A stretch of 64,000 nt of DNA, taken from NCBI GenBank assembly GCA_930367205.1, contig CAKNEZ010000012.1:62001-126000 (forward strand), read 5' to 3'. This stretch comes from Acanthosoma haemorrhoidale. Lineage: Eukaryota > Arthropoda > Insecta > Hemiptera > Acanthosomatidae. Positions 21,726 to 31,221 of this stretch are shown piece after piece. The position numbers and the translations under genes were made by a program. Below the pieces are notes generated by a model. The model was given only the letters and a program-made list of their open reading frames with translations. It was not told the origin of the DNA and did not search any database. Position 1 is the stretch's first letter; each line of letters begins with the position of its first letter.

Positions 21726-24700
21726 CTATATATGTGACAGGCCCACGGCCTTTGCAAATCTGAGGATACTGAGTGGATCCATCAGTTCACATAGTTTGGG
21801 GTCTACAATGCGATCACTACCAAAGTGAAGGTATCGCCTTCTAGCTAGGTTATCACAGTCACATATTATGTGACGTGCCGTTTCTCCCTCTTTCTTGCAG
21901 AATCTGCAGATTGGTGATCCCACTATCCCCAAATTAAAGAGGTGTTTGTTTAACCGACAGTGACCTGTATAGAGTCCTGTCACACTTTTGAGTGTCCACC
22001 TGTCCATTGATAGAAGTACTGAGCTTCTTTTCTTACAGGGTCCATCAAGAAACAGTTTCGAGTGTTCCTGTTTCTTAGTTTCTCTCCAAGAGAGTCTTGC
22101 CCTGTCCTCTAAAGCTAATTTTATACGCCTTTTAGCGTAGCTGAGGCTGATACCACATATGGGTTCAGGTGCAAGAGGTGTCTGTTCTGAGCCCACCCTT
22201 GCAAGGCCATCTGCCTTTTCATTGCCTGTGATGCCTGTGTGTCCTGGCACCCAGTCGATTCTAACCTTATTGGCTAGCGAGAGTGTGTTTAGGTTGTTTT
22301 TACACTCCTCAACCAAATAAGATCTGGTCGTATAGCTTCTCAGGGCGCCAATGGCTGCCTGGCTATCCGTGAAAATTGTGATCAGTCTGTTTCTTACACC
22401 CTCCCCAATTAAGGTTTGGGTACAGACATTGATCGCCATCACTTCGGCCTGAAAGACCGAGGTGTGTCTACCTAAAGGAATAGAAATCCCAGATTCTGGT
22501 TTATCTTTCCTCCATATGCCGGCCCCTGATCCGTTTTCTGTTAGTGAGCCGTCTGTATAGCAATTAATCCCATTACACAGTTTATGTGGTTTGGTCTTTG
22601 TGTTTACCGCACAGTATAAGACGTCTGTGTGTTTCTTAACTTGTAGGTCAGAGTGCATTGCCAGCACCTCGTCCTCATCAATTCTTCTGAACAAGTTCCC
22701 ATGCCCCATGTGGGTCATGACTTTGGATCTTGTTCCTGATTTCGCAAGTCTGTAAGCCACGTTCAAGGCTTGCGCTTCTACTTCTATGTGCAGTGGATTC
22801 AAGTTCAATAAGACTTCCATTGCATCAGTAGGAGTTGTACTCATGGCACCAGTAATCATGAGACATGAAAGCCTCTGTAATTTGCCAAGCAAAGTTCTAT
22901 TTTTACTAATGCTACCTCTGTGCCACCACACCATAGAGGCATAGAGCACCATTGGTCTCACTGCTGCGGTATATAGCCAGAATAACATTCTGGGTTGTAG
23001 TCCCCAGGTCCTACCCACAGCCCTTTTACATGCATAGAGGCATCGTAGTGCCTTCATAGTAGTATTCCTGATGTGTTTAGACCAGTCCAATTTACTATCC
23101 AGAGTAACCCCTAGATGCTTTACCTCACTACAAATGCTTACCTGTGTCCCCCCTATATAGGGTGGTCTAACTATAGCATTTCTTTTGTTAGTGAAGATAC
23201 AGAGATTTATCTTCTGGGGATTGATTCCTAAACCATTCTTTTCACACCAATCCCTCAAAAGATCCATCGATGCGGAAAGCAACTCAGAAATGGTTTCTGA
23301 GAACTTGCCCCCTATGAGCACAGCAATGTCATCAGCATATCCCTGTGCGTAGAACCCTGTAGAGTTTAGGTTTGTTAACAATGAGTCAACGACCAAACAC
23401 CACAGTAATGGAGATAACACCCCTCCCTGTGGACATCCTCCCACTGGCTTCATCCACAGTTTGGTTTGTCCCAATTGTGATTGTAAAATCCTATTCTCTA
23501 GCATGGTGTTTATCCAGCTAGAGGCTAAGGAACTAATCTCCTTTCTTTCTAAGGCCGATGCCATAGTGTTATAGAGTGTGCGATCAAAGGCACCTTCTAT
23601 ATCAACAAAGATGCCTACCATTATTTCTTTATGAACTAGGGATCTCTCAATCCTGGAAACCAGGTGGTGGAGAGCAATTTCACAGGATTTTCCTGCCTGG
23701 TATGCGAATTGAGCGCTATGGAGCGGTCGTTCTACCAGTATTCCATCCCTAATATGTCTGTCTATGACCTTTTCCAAGGTCTTCATTAAAAATGAAGTCA
23801 GACATATTGGTCTGTAAGACTTGGGTTCGTCATAGGACTCTTTCCCAGGTTTTGGTATGTAACACACTTTTGCCATCCTCCAGCTTACTGGAATATAGCT
23901 CAGTGCCAAGCTTCCCCTTAACAAGGTAAGTATAAGGGGCCTAATTACTGGTAGGCCTTTTTGTAGCAAGGCTGGGAATATCCCATCAATACCAGGTGAT
24001 TTGAAGGGAGCAAAAGAATTAATTGCCCACTCCACTCTTGCAGAATTGATAATTTTATTTGCTTCTGCCCAGTTACCCTTGCAACTAGTGTGTTCACAGT
24101 TGGTAGGGTCATTATTAATCGTATCCATCAGTCCGCAGCCAGGAAAATGCGCGCGCGCCAGGGCACCGAGGGTTCCCTCCTCAGAATCCGTATAGCCCCC
24201 TCCCACCCTGACGGAGCCCAATACTCCCCTGTCAGACTGCTTGGATAAGATCCTATTTACTCTAAACATGGAAGTTGTATCGTTTATTTCGCTACAAAAT
24301 TTCTTCCACGCCCTTCTTTTAGCCTTTCTGACTTCTTTGTTATAATCAGTGAGTGCACGTTTATAAGTGTCCCATCTGCCTGATCTTTTGGCCGCGTTAA
24401 AGAGTTTACGTGTAAGAGCTCTTAACTTGCCAAGTTCATTGTTCCACCAGGGACAGTTCCTGTTGGATCTAACATTACATACAGTGTTATTACCAGTGTA
24501 TGACTTAATTATTGCCTCAGTCAATTTTGAGTTTAAATGTTCCAAATGCCAGTTGCTACTCACCACTCTAGGACAGCATTTGACCTCCTCCTCAAGCTGT
24601 GTATAGTAGGTTTCCCAGTTTGTAAGTTTGGGATTCCTATACTCGGCTTCGGACGTGATGTTACCACTTAGATCAAATCTAATGTATCTATGATCTGAGC

Positions 24701-25325
24701 ATGACTCTTCTTCAGAGACATGCCAGCCTTTAACCCTTAGGCTTATAGTGCGTGTGCTAAGGGTTATGTCAATGACCTCAGATCTAATTCTATTGTTAAA
24801 AGTGGCAATATTGCCTCTGTTTAGAATGTCTAGGTCATTACTAGTTATGTACTCTACTAAACACTCACCTCTCTGGTTGTTGTTCTTGCTCCCCCAGAGC
24901 TGATGGTGAGCGTTCGTGTCAAGCGATGCTATAAGCTCGCCCCTTAAGCCAGTCCCTTCCGTTAGCTTACTAAGTGCCTCGGTCGGGACTCCTTCTTCAT
25001 ATGGGAGGTAGACCGATGCAATCGTCAACCTCCCACCTTGATTTCCCTCGTTGAGGGCCATTTGAGCTGCTGCTAAATCTCTAGAACAATATTGCCATAG
25101 AGGCAGCATTTTAAGACTGCTCTTATGCAGGATACAGGCTCTGGCACGCACGGGCACAGAAATAATCTCATACCCACGCATCGCCAGCCCCCCCATCCTG
25201 CCCTTATACAGGTAAGGTTCTTGTATTAGAATAATATCAATATCCTTACCTCTCACATACTGCTGCAGAACACCACATGCTGCAATACAGTGGTGCAGAT
25301 TAATTTGCAGTAGCCTCACCACCAT
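21726..25325 (-). CDS. LOA-like LINE ORF2: endonuclease, reverse transcriptase, RNase H
   Basis: 1199 residues, complete. The N-terminal APE-type endonuclease has LQINLHH (residue 6), IQEPYL, DTNAHHQLWG and SDHRYI (~216). The reverse transcriptase has YRPICLTSFLMKTLEK, FVDIEGAFD, CPQGGVLSPLLW and the catalytic YADD (~663). RNase H has CYTDGSLTENG (~924), FQAEVMAI, FTDSQAAIGAL and GNEKADG (~1036), so all four acidic positions are present. A C-terminal CRFCKKEGETARHIICDC (~1145) is the nucleic-acid-binding zinc motif. The start ATG lies 2 nt after the ORF1 stop (TGATCATG), so translation is probably by termination-reinitiation. The enzyme nicks target DNA and copies the element RNA in the nucleus. 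Confidence 0.95.
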   Translation of the reverse strand: MVVRLLQINLHHCIAACGVLQQYVRGKDIDIILIQEPYLYKGRMGGLAMRGYEIISVPVRARACILHKSSLKMLPLWQYCSRDLAAAQMALNEGNQGGRLTIASVYLPYEEGVPTEALSKLTEGTGLRGELIASLDTNAHHQLWGSKNNNQRGECLVEYITSNDLDILNRGNIATFNNRIRSEVIDITLSTRTISLRVKGWHVSEEESCSDHRYIRFDLSGNITSEAEYRNPKLTNWETYYTQLEEEVKCCPRVVSSNWHLEHLNSKLTEAIIKSYTGNNTVCNVRSNRNCPWWNNELGKLRALTRKLFNAAKRSGRWDTYKRALTDYNKEVRKAKRRAWKKFCSEINDTTSMFRVNRILSKQSDRGVLGSVRVGGGYTDSEEGTLGALARAHFPGCGLMDTINNDPTNCEHTSCKGNWAEANKIINSARVEWAINSFAPFKSPGIDGIFPALLQKGLPVIRPLILTLLRGSLALSYIPVSWRMAKVCYIPKPGKESYDEPKSYRPICLTSFLMKTLEKVIDRHIRDGILVERPLHSAQFAYQAGKSCEIALHHLVSRIERSLVHKEIMVGIFVDIEGAFDRTLYNTMASALERKEISSLASSWINTMLENRILQSQLGQTKLWMKPVGGCPQGGVLSPLLWCLVVDSLLTNLNSTGFYAQGYADDIAVLIGGKFSETISELLSASMDLLRDWCEKNGLGINPQKINLCIFTNKRNAIVRPPYIGGTQVSICSEVKHLGVTLDSKLDWSKHIRNTTMKALRCLYACKRAVGRTWGLQPRMLFWLYTAAVRPMVLYASMVWWHRGSISKNRTLLGKLQRLSCLMITGAMSTTPTDAMEVLLNLNPLHIEVEAQALNVAYRLAKSGTRSKVMTHMGHGNLFRRIDEDEVLAMHSDLQVKKHTDVLYCAVNTKTKPHKLCNGINCYTDGSLTENGSGAGIWRKDKPESGISIPLGRHTSVFQAEVMAINVCTQTLIGEGVRNRLITIFTDSQAAIGALRSYTTRSYLVEECKNNLNTLSLANKVRIDWVPGHTGITGNEKADGLARVGSEQTPLAPEPICGISLSYAKRRIKLALEDRARLSWRETKKQEHSKLFLDGPCKKRSSVLLSMDRWTLKSVTGLYTGHCRLNKHLFNLGIVGSPICRFCKKEGETARHIICDCDNLARRRYLHFGSDRIVDPKLCELMDPLSILRFAKAVGLSHI

Positions 25326-25327
25326 GA

Positions 25328-26602
25328 TCAGTGCCCGCCGGCCCCCGGAGGGCCACCCCGAGGCGGACGCCGGGAGACAGCGCCAAACCCAGGCCCCCCC
25401 ATCACAGAGGGCCCAGACCCAGCGCGCCCCCGAGCCCCCGCCACGGGGCCACCCCCCGCAGCCGCCATATTCATCGCCTTAGGGCCATCCTTTGGAGTTG
25501 GCAAATTCGTCGTAGCGATCCCCTTCAACTCCTCCACCTCAGGATCGCTCCTTGCCTCCTCCACCTTATCAGCCGCCTTCCTCTCCTGTACTGCTTTTAG
25601 CGGCTTCTTCTTATCCAATACCCTGAGAGCGACCTTAGTGAACCCATAGTTCAGCTTAAGCTTCCGCTTCTCAAGGTATTCCATGCTAGTCTCTGGGGCA
25701 GACAGGATCGCAAAGAAGCCATGCTTCTCCACCTTGGTGCCCAGGAGTCTCCATAATCCGATATCAGGTACCCTAGAGTTTTGGGTCCTGATCCTCTTCA
25801 TGAACTGTCCTTCCAGAGGCATTTCTCCTGTAATGAAGGTTCCTACCTTCACGGTTTTATGAAGCTCCTCCACCTTTCCTACGCGGAGCTCCAGATCCCC
25901 ACTCATGTTAAAATTGGGTACTATAATCGACAACCAGTCCTTGGTCTCCTGGTTGTCGCAGATTATGACACAGGCTCCCACATGTGGGTAAATTCCGCTG
26001 AATTCAGCCTGTGTCCCTTTCTCTTCTTCCAGCTGATCGACAAATTTCATCAGCTGGACCTTCATTTCCTCACAATTCTCCTTCGTCAGCTGAGTGGACG
26101 GATATCCACTAGGGATAATCGCCACCCTGCTTCCTCCGGCAGCAATCGCGTAGGATGCAATGCTAGCATCCCCACCCCTATACCTCTTTGCCATAGGCGC
26201 AGAGGTACCGGGTGAGGACCTAATCCTTTTCTCTGGAGCACACCCAGACCCTGCCGTATTCCCGGACCCCGAAGGTCCTGGAAGTCCGGCCGGATCCTCA
26301 GGTGGCCCTCCAGCCAACATTGCCCTCCTCCACTTCTTCCTCTGGGCTCCAGAGAACTTGTGCTTGGAGGTCTCGCCTACATCCTTGGATGCAGCGTCCC
26401 TACCAGGCGCCAAGCTCTCTTGCTCCATTACCGATTCGCTTACCTCCTCTACAAGCGTCGCAAGCGAGCTCATAGAGGCTTCGTCGTCCATTACCTCAGC
26501 GCCAAGGTCCATTGAAGGCCCTTGGGCTGAGTCCTCTCCGCTGATCAAGCTGACCAGCTCCTCCATATCTTCATTTTCATTGTTTTTTGTGCTGGTACTC
26601 AT
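25328..26602 (-). CDS. LOA-like LINE ORF1 (RNA-binding/Gag-like protein)
   Basis: 424 residues from ATG 26600-26602 (MSTSTKNNENEDMEEL); the frame is open further upstream but without ATG. The N-terminal third is acidic and Ser/Glu-rich, followed by a basic patch (RKKWRRAMLAGG) and a proline/glycine-rich linker. The central domain (VQLMKFVDQLEEEKG to KRKLKLNYGFTKVALRVLD) resembles the nucleic-acid-binding region of LINE ORF1 proteins without a clear zinc knuckle. The C-terminus is Gly/Pro/Arg-rich (RRPPRGGPPGAGGH). It is expected to coat the element RNA. A second copy of its first 162 codons lies at 27370-27856 on the other strand. Confidence 0.85.
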   Translation of the reverse strand: MSTSTKNNENEDMEELVSLISGEDSAQGPSMDLGAEVMDDEASMSSLATLVEEVSESVMEQESLAPGRDAASKDVGETSKHKFSGAQRKKWRRAMLAGGPPEDPAGLPGPSGSGNTAGSGCAPEKRIRSSPGTSAPMAKRYRGGDASIASYAIAAGGSRVAIIPSGYPSTQLTKENCEEMKVQLMKFVDQLEEEKGTQAEFSGIYPHVGACVIICDNQETKDWLSIIVPNFNMSGDLELRVGKVEELHKTVKVGTFITGEMPLEGQFMKRIRTQNSRVPDIGLWRLLGTKVEKHGFFAILSAPETSMEYLEKRKLKLNYGFTKVALRVLDKKKPLKAVQERKAADKVEEARSDPEVEELKGIATTNLPTPKDGPKAMNMAAAGGGPVAGARGRAGSGPSVMGGPGFGAVSRRPPRGGPPGAGGH

Positions 26603-26876
26603 TTTGTTCCCACGAATGCGGGGGAAGTTACTCTGCAGGTACTGCCCCCTCTCCCTGCAGAGGGCATTTAATACAATGGGGTGCGCCTGGTGCCCCAAGG
26701 GGGTCGATTAGAGACAGTGCATTTTTATACACCCCCTGCCATTCAGCCACAGCTCGAGCTCCTCTACACTTGGCTTGGGTGTTTAAGAGATCTCCACATG
26801 GATTCCATGGGGAGATCCCGCCTCTGTCGTCCGCGAGTCCATCGGACTCCCCAGGGGGTACCACTTGGAGGTGACA

Positions 26877-27096
26877 GTAGGCGTTGGTAGGGATAGGTCA
26901 GACTGGGAGTTCACAAGCAGTGAGTAGGGCACTATTGCTTGATTCCTCCGCTACGAGTAAAGGAGACCCCCGCACCTGTCTCCCTCTCTAGTCTTTCCAT
27001 TACCCTACCCATTTACCCCCCCTCCTGTTTTTTTATTCTCTAGGTGCAAAATAAATATAATCATTATTATTGTAAAAATTACAATATCTAACCTTT
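26877..27096. other. 220-bp spacer between head-to-head LOA copies
   Basis: Unique-looking sequence separating two near-identical inverted arms. It contains a C-rich run and, near 27061, a short ATT repeat that could be a LOA-type 3' tail. No gene is seen. Confidence 0.5.
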
Positions 27097-27856
27097 GTCA
27101 CCTCCAAGTGGTACCCCCTGGGGAGTCCGATGGACTCGCGGACGACAGAGGCGGGATCTCCCCATGGAATCCATGTGGAGATCTCTTAAACACCCAAGCC
27201 AAGTGTAGAGGAGCTCGAGCTGTGGCTGAATGGCAGGGGGTGTATAAAAATGCACTGTCTCTAATCGACCCCCTTGGGGCACCAGGCGCACCCCATTGTA
27301 TTAAATGCCCTCTGCAGGGAGAGGGGGCAGTACCTGCAGAGTAACTTCCCCCGCATTCGTGGGAACAAAATGAGTACCAGCACAAAAAACAATGAAAATG
27401 AAGATATGGAGGAGCTGGTCAGCTTGATCAGCGGAGAGGACTCAGCCCAGGGGCCTTCAATGGACCTTGGCGCTGAGGTAATGGACGACGAAGCCTCTAT
27501 GAGCTCGCTTGCGACGCTTGTAGAGGAGGTAAGCGAATCGGTAATGGAGCAAGAGAGCTTGGCGCCTGGTAGGGACGCTGCATCCAAGGATGTAGGCGAG
27601 ACCTCCAAGCACAAGTTCTCTGGAGCCCAGAGGAAGAAGTGGAGGAGGGCAATGTTGGCTGGAGGGCCACCTGAGGATCCGCCCGGACTTCCAGGACCTT
27701 CGGGGTCCGGGAATACGGCAGGGTCTGGGTGCGCTCCAGAGAAAAGGATTAGGTCCTCACCCGGTACCTCTGCGCCTATGGCAAAGAGGCATAGGGGTGG
27801 GGATGCTAGCATTGCATCCTACGCGATTGCTGCCGGAGGAAGCAGGGTGGCGATTG
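27097..27856 (+). mobile_element. Second LOA-like copy, 5'-intact and 3'-truncated, inverted to the first
   Basis: 760 bp matching 26876 down to about 26113 on the opposite strand, with only a few substitutions (for example the codons reading MAKRHRGG here and MAKRYRGG there). It includes the full 5' UTR and 162 codons of ORF1 from ATG 27370-27372, ending abruptly at VAIG, 27856. Losing the 3' end while keeping the 5' end is the reverse of normal LINE truncation. Confidence 0.9.
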
Positions 27857-27954
27857 GATCCACCATTAACTATCGCTGGTTCTAAAAGTGAATATAACTC
27901 TTCGAAACTCAATTTTATAAAATCGGTGATTTTGAAAATGGATTGACTTTTCAG

Positions 27955-28075
27955 AGGACCCGACGATGGTCTCGACATCGATGACATGGACATCGAAGAA
28001 GGCTTGTCACCTAATTGCTTATTACCATTGGAATCTGACCTGGAAATCGATTTGTCTGATATTGAACCTTTATAA
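27955..28075 (+). CDS. Candidate terminal host exon, acidic C-terminus
   Basis: An acceptor-like GACTTTTCAG precedes an open frame encoding GPDDGLDIDDMDIEEG, then LLPLESDLEIDLSDIEPL and TAA (28073-28075). The dense Asp/Glu/Leu pattern and near-50% GC in an AT-rich region look like a real acidic activation-type C-terminus. Entry needs two carried bases, which is what the donor at 18009 leaves. Against this, an 80-codon frame is also open on the minus strand, and the same frame upstream contains a stop. The gene is not identified. The truncated LOA copy ends about 100 bp upstream. Confidence 0.33.
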
Positions 28076-29368
28076 AAATATTGTTTTATTTCCATTTTAT
28101 ATTCTGCTAAGATTAGTGTTAGTATCCCTTAAAATTTTCAGCTCCGAGTCGTCCTTTTATAGAACAAATTTAAGTTATTAAATATAAAACAACATCCATT
28201 GGGTTCGCCTGAAAAAAAAAAAATTAGACGTACAAAATGTATTGGTAACTTGGATAAAATGCAAATTGCTATCAATTGACTGGATATAAAAAAAAATATA
28301 AGGATTTCAACTACTATTTTATTTTAATCATTCCTACTAAAATTTATTATCCATTTTTATTATTGTTAGTTGTATCATAATAACCACTTAATTCCTATCA
28401 TTATTTTAGTTTTGTCTTTTAAAAAAAAATTGTGTTCATGCAAATTTGTCCTTTTTTTTTTGTTGCTATTCACGAAATTAATTTTTATGAATGATAATTT
28501 AATTAGCTTATATTACTTATTCCTTTGATTGAACAAATTTCCAGGGTTATAAATGATAAATTTTGTTTTCTGGGTTATAGAAAAGAGCAACAAAAAAAAA
28601 AAAATTAGTAGTACATTAAACATAAACTAATCTCTATATAGTTTATGTTTAATGTAGCTAGTTATTTATTGAGTACCTGGTTTGTTTCAAGATCGTTAAA
28701 TGTAAACCATTTAGTTGTTTAGTACCATTCCTCCATTGAGAATATAATTAATTATGTATGTGTGGATTTTAAAAATAACTGTTTCAATTAAGTAGCTTTA
28801 TGATTTTTTTTTTAATTTGAATGATACAATAATTACTACTTGCTTATGATATCTTTTCAAAAATATCGAAATCATCGGTGAATCGATTATTACATATAAT
28901 ATCCAGACCAAAATTTATTAAGACATACTCTGAGAAAATTACTAATCTTTGGTTGTTGTTTTTTTTTTTTTTTTGTTAAACAAAAGAGTAATTATAAAAT
29001 GCATAACGTCTGTCGAGAAAGCGCTCTTGTGCAGAATCCGTAATGACCAGTCGTAAAAATACTGTTATGGCGGATAACCGTTCTTCATCTCGCCATCGTG
29101 TCTTTGGGCATAGAACTGTCTTAAATTTTTTTATTTTTTTTCTAATTTACATGTAAATATCTATGGCCTTTCAATAAGCAAGTTTCAAACTTTCAATGTT
29201 AATAATAATATGATAGGATATTAAGCTTCACTTGTGTTTACTTAGTTATCTATACCCTTAATTAGTGAAAAAAAAAAAGTATATTTGACTGCCACTTTTG
29301 TAATTAAATTGTTTCAGCCCTTTCTTCAATAGTACTTTAACAGTTTTTATTGATTTTTTATCAATTAG
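28076..29368. other. AT-rich non-coding spacer with one perfect hairpin
   Basis: No ORF with coding character. Apart from the hairpin at 28612-28656 there are only homopolymer runs (for example T-runs near 28960). Confidence 0.5.
28612..28656. repeat. Perfect 18-bp inverted repeat with 9-nt loop
   Basis: TACATTAAACATAAACTA at 28612-28629 is exactly mirrored at 28639-28656 around the loop ATCTCTATA. It could be a small transposon relic, a hairpin RNA or chance in AT-rich DNA. The stem is too short for a typical animal microRNA precursor unless flanking bases also pair. Confidence 0.85.
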
Positions 29369-29456
29369 GATTCTGACGCTGGGAGCGGAAGGGCACAGTT
29401 CCCAAAAAATCCAAAACGACAAAGAGTTTCTCGAAGATGATTTTTATCTCATATAA
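29369..29456 (+). CDS. Candidate terminal host exon with adjacent poly(A) signal
   Basis: A pyrimidine-rich acceptor ending ATCAATTAG precedes 88 nt. In the frame that takes two carried bases, it reads ILTLGAEGHSSQKIQND through DDFYLI to TAA at 29454-29456, with AATAAA directly after (29457-29462). A shorter alternative frame ends KRQRVSRR. The match in phase to the exon at 17950-18009 suggests it could be an alternative last exon of the same plus-strand transcript. Identity unknown. Confidence 0.33.
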
Positions 29457-29969
29457 AATAAACTTGGTTATTTCAAGACTTTTTTTATTATTTTTATCTA
29501 TCTACTTGTCTTTAGTTTCCTAATGGTTTATTTGTGACTTACTTGTATTCTTTTTTTTTTAAATAATAATATTAAGTACTTTCTGAAGTGTATTAGTAAG
29601 AAAAAAATTAATTTATGGCAATGTTAGTTTTTAATTGGTATTTTAGCTTAAGGGGTTTCGTTTTTGTTTTTTTTATGTATTCCTATTAGATTATAGATTG
29701 TTTTTGTCGTTTAATTGTCATAAAAAAAGAAGTTCCTAGATTATAGTTTCATATATTATCATATGATGTTATACTTAATTTCTAAGATCATTTTGTTTTT
29801 AGTTATAATGTATAATAAATAAATGGTGTTCGTGAAAATTTATGCATTTATTTTTGTTCCTAGGCACGATATTAATTAATTTCATTTACAAACAATTGAG
29901 TTTAATACAATTATTAAAACAACAATAAGATAATTAAGTACAGCTTACTCATTACTCCCTTCTTTTTTT

Positions 29970-30785
29970 CTTCATAGCCCTTTTAAATTTACAGATAATT
30001 ATAGATCCTCAGGCGAATCTTTTTACAAATTATTTTTGTATTTCCTGTAGCGTCGCTACATTATATACAGGTTTTGCTATAAAAATTATATAATGATATA
30101 CATTATACGTGACTGGACTAAACTGACTAATAAAGGTGATGGGGCTCACCTTTTTGATCAACCTTAACACTAACTTACATACTAATTTTTAACCTAGTTT
30201 TTCCCCGACAGTCTGTTGCCTTCGATGCGAGAGGGGTGGTGGGGCCATAGTGTTAAACACTGGTGTTGGTCAGGTGCTGCAACGAGTCAAAAAGCATGAT
30301 GTGTCTCCGGCGGATGAACTCACCCACCGATGGCACACCAAGCAACGGGTGCAGCTCAGCGTTCTTCAACCTCTCGAAAGAGGTATGTCGGACCACTTTT
30401 CGCATGATCCCATTCTGGAAATGTTGGAGACATTTGGCTGTATTGTCAGTAAAGTGGGTAAATAGCGGGGCACCGTACAGCAGAGCTGGCCGGAGGACAC
30501 ATTTATAGATCGTCAGTTTGAGACAAAGCGACAGGTTAGGTGAAGTTAGCAAGTGCGATAGCCGGTAAGACCTGTGTCGTACATTTTCTATTTTATTACT
30601 AAAATGAGTAGAGAAATGGAGATGCCTATCCATTTTCATACCCAGATAGTGCATTTAGAAAGCTGGCGAGTTCTCTTGCCCTCCTATACTATACAATTTT
30701 GGCAAGGATTTTTTCCCCTTTTGGAGGGAGAAGATTACGCAGTCGGTCTTCCCGGCGTTTACACTGATGGTTAGCATGCCCAGTC
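29970..30785 (-). mobile_element. Jockey/CR1-like LINE 3' fragment with RT C-terminal ORF
   Basis: 5'-truncated minus-strand LINE. The open part (30253-30654) carries YLGMKMDRHLHF, HLLTSPNLSLCLKLTIYK, PALLYGAPLF and FIRRRHIMLFDSLQHL, the thumb and C-terminal region of a non-LTR polyprotein. It is of the same family as 47395-48870 (YLGIKMDRHLHF). The 3' UTR matches 20809-21100. It is pseudogenic by truncation. Confidence 0.85.
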
Positions 30786-31221
30786 TGTCACTGATAACGT
30801 AATAACGTAACGTAACGAGTAATAACTCCCACTCATGGATTCAAGTTAAGAAATAATAAATTGTTTTCTGGAGTATGAGAAGGTAGGAATATACTATAAA
30901 TAAATAAATATTAAAATTACCTGATTAGTTTATAAAGAGTAAAATAAAGTGGAAATGTGGTAAGTGTACACAATCCTGTATGGTAGTGCCACTTGTCCAA
31001 GGATATACGTATTCAAATAAAAAATTTTCTATCTCTCTACAATATAGTTACAAAAAAAAAAATCGAATACTCGGGTCATTTTTAGTTTCTAAAATCATGT
31101 AAATGATACAACATCGACTGTGCAAACCGAGACAAACAAAATTAATCATTAAAAGCAACAATCAATAAAACCTGTATAAAAATTGTATTATACTATAAAA
31201 AATTAAATACATAGATTGAAA

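Larger units (their letters stand above)
21641..26876 (-). mobile_element. Full-length LOA-like non-LTR retrotransposon
   Basis: A 5.2-kb element with 5' UTR, ORF1, ORF2 and an (AAT)n 3' tail (plus-strand ATT repeats at 21641-21661). Both ORFs are uninterrupted, so it may be young and active. An APE endonuclease, a YADD reverse transcriptase and a C-terminal RNase H place it in the I/LOA/R1 group; the RNase H favours LOA over typical R1. The 5' end is set where it stops matching the head-to-head copy at 27097. I found no convincing target-site duplication. Confidence 0.9.

Noticed and set aside
26160..27385. Several ORFs of 69-183 codons antisense to LOA ORF1, appearing twice as mirror copies
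   Set aside because: They are shadows of the GC-rich ORF1/5' UTR and are duplicated only because the two LOA copies are inverted.
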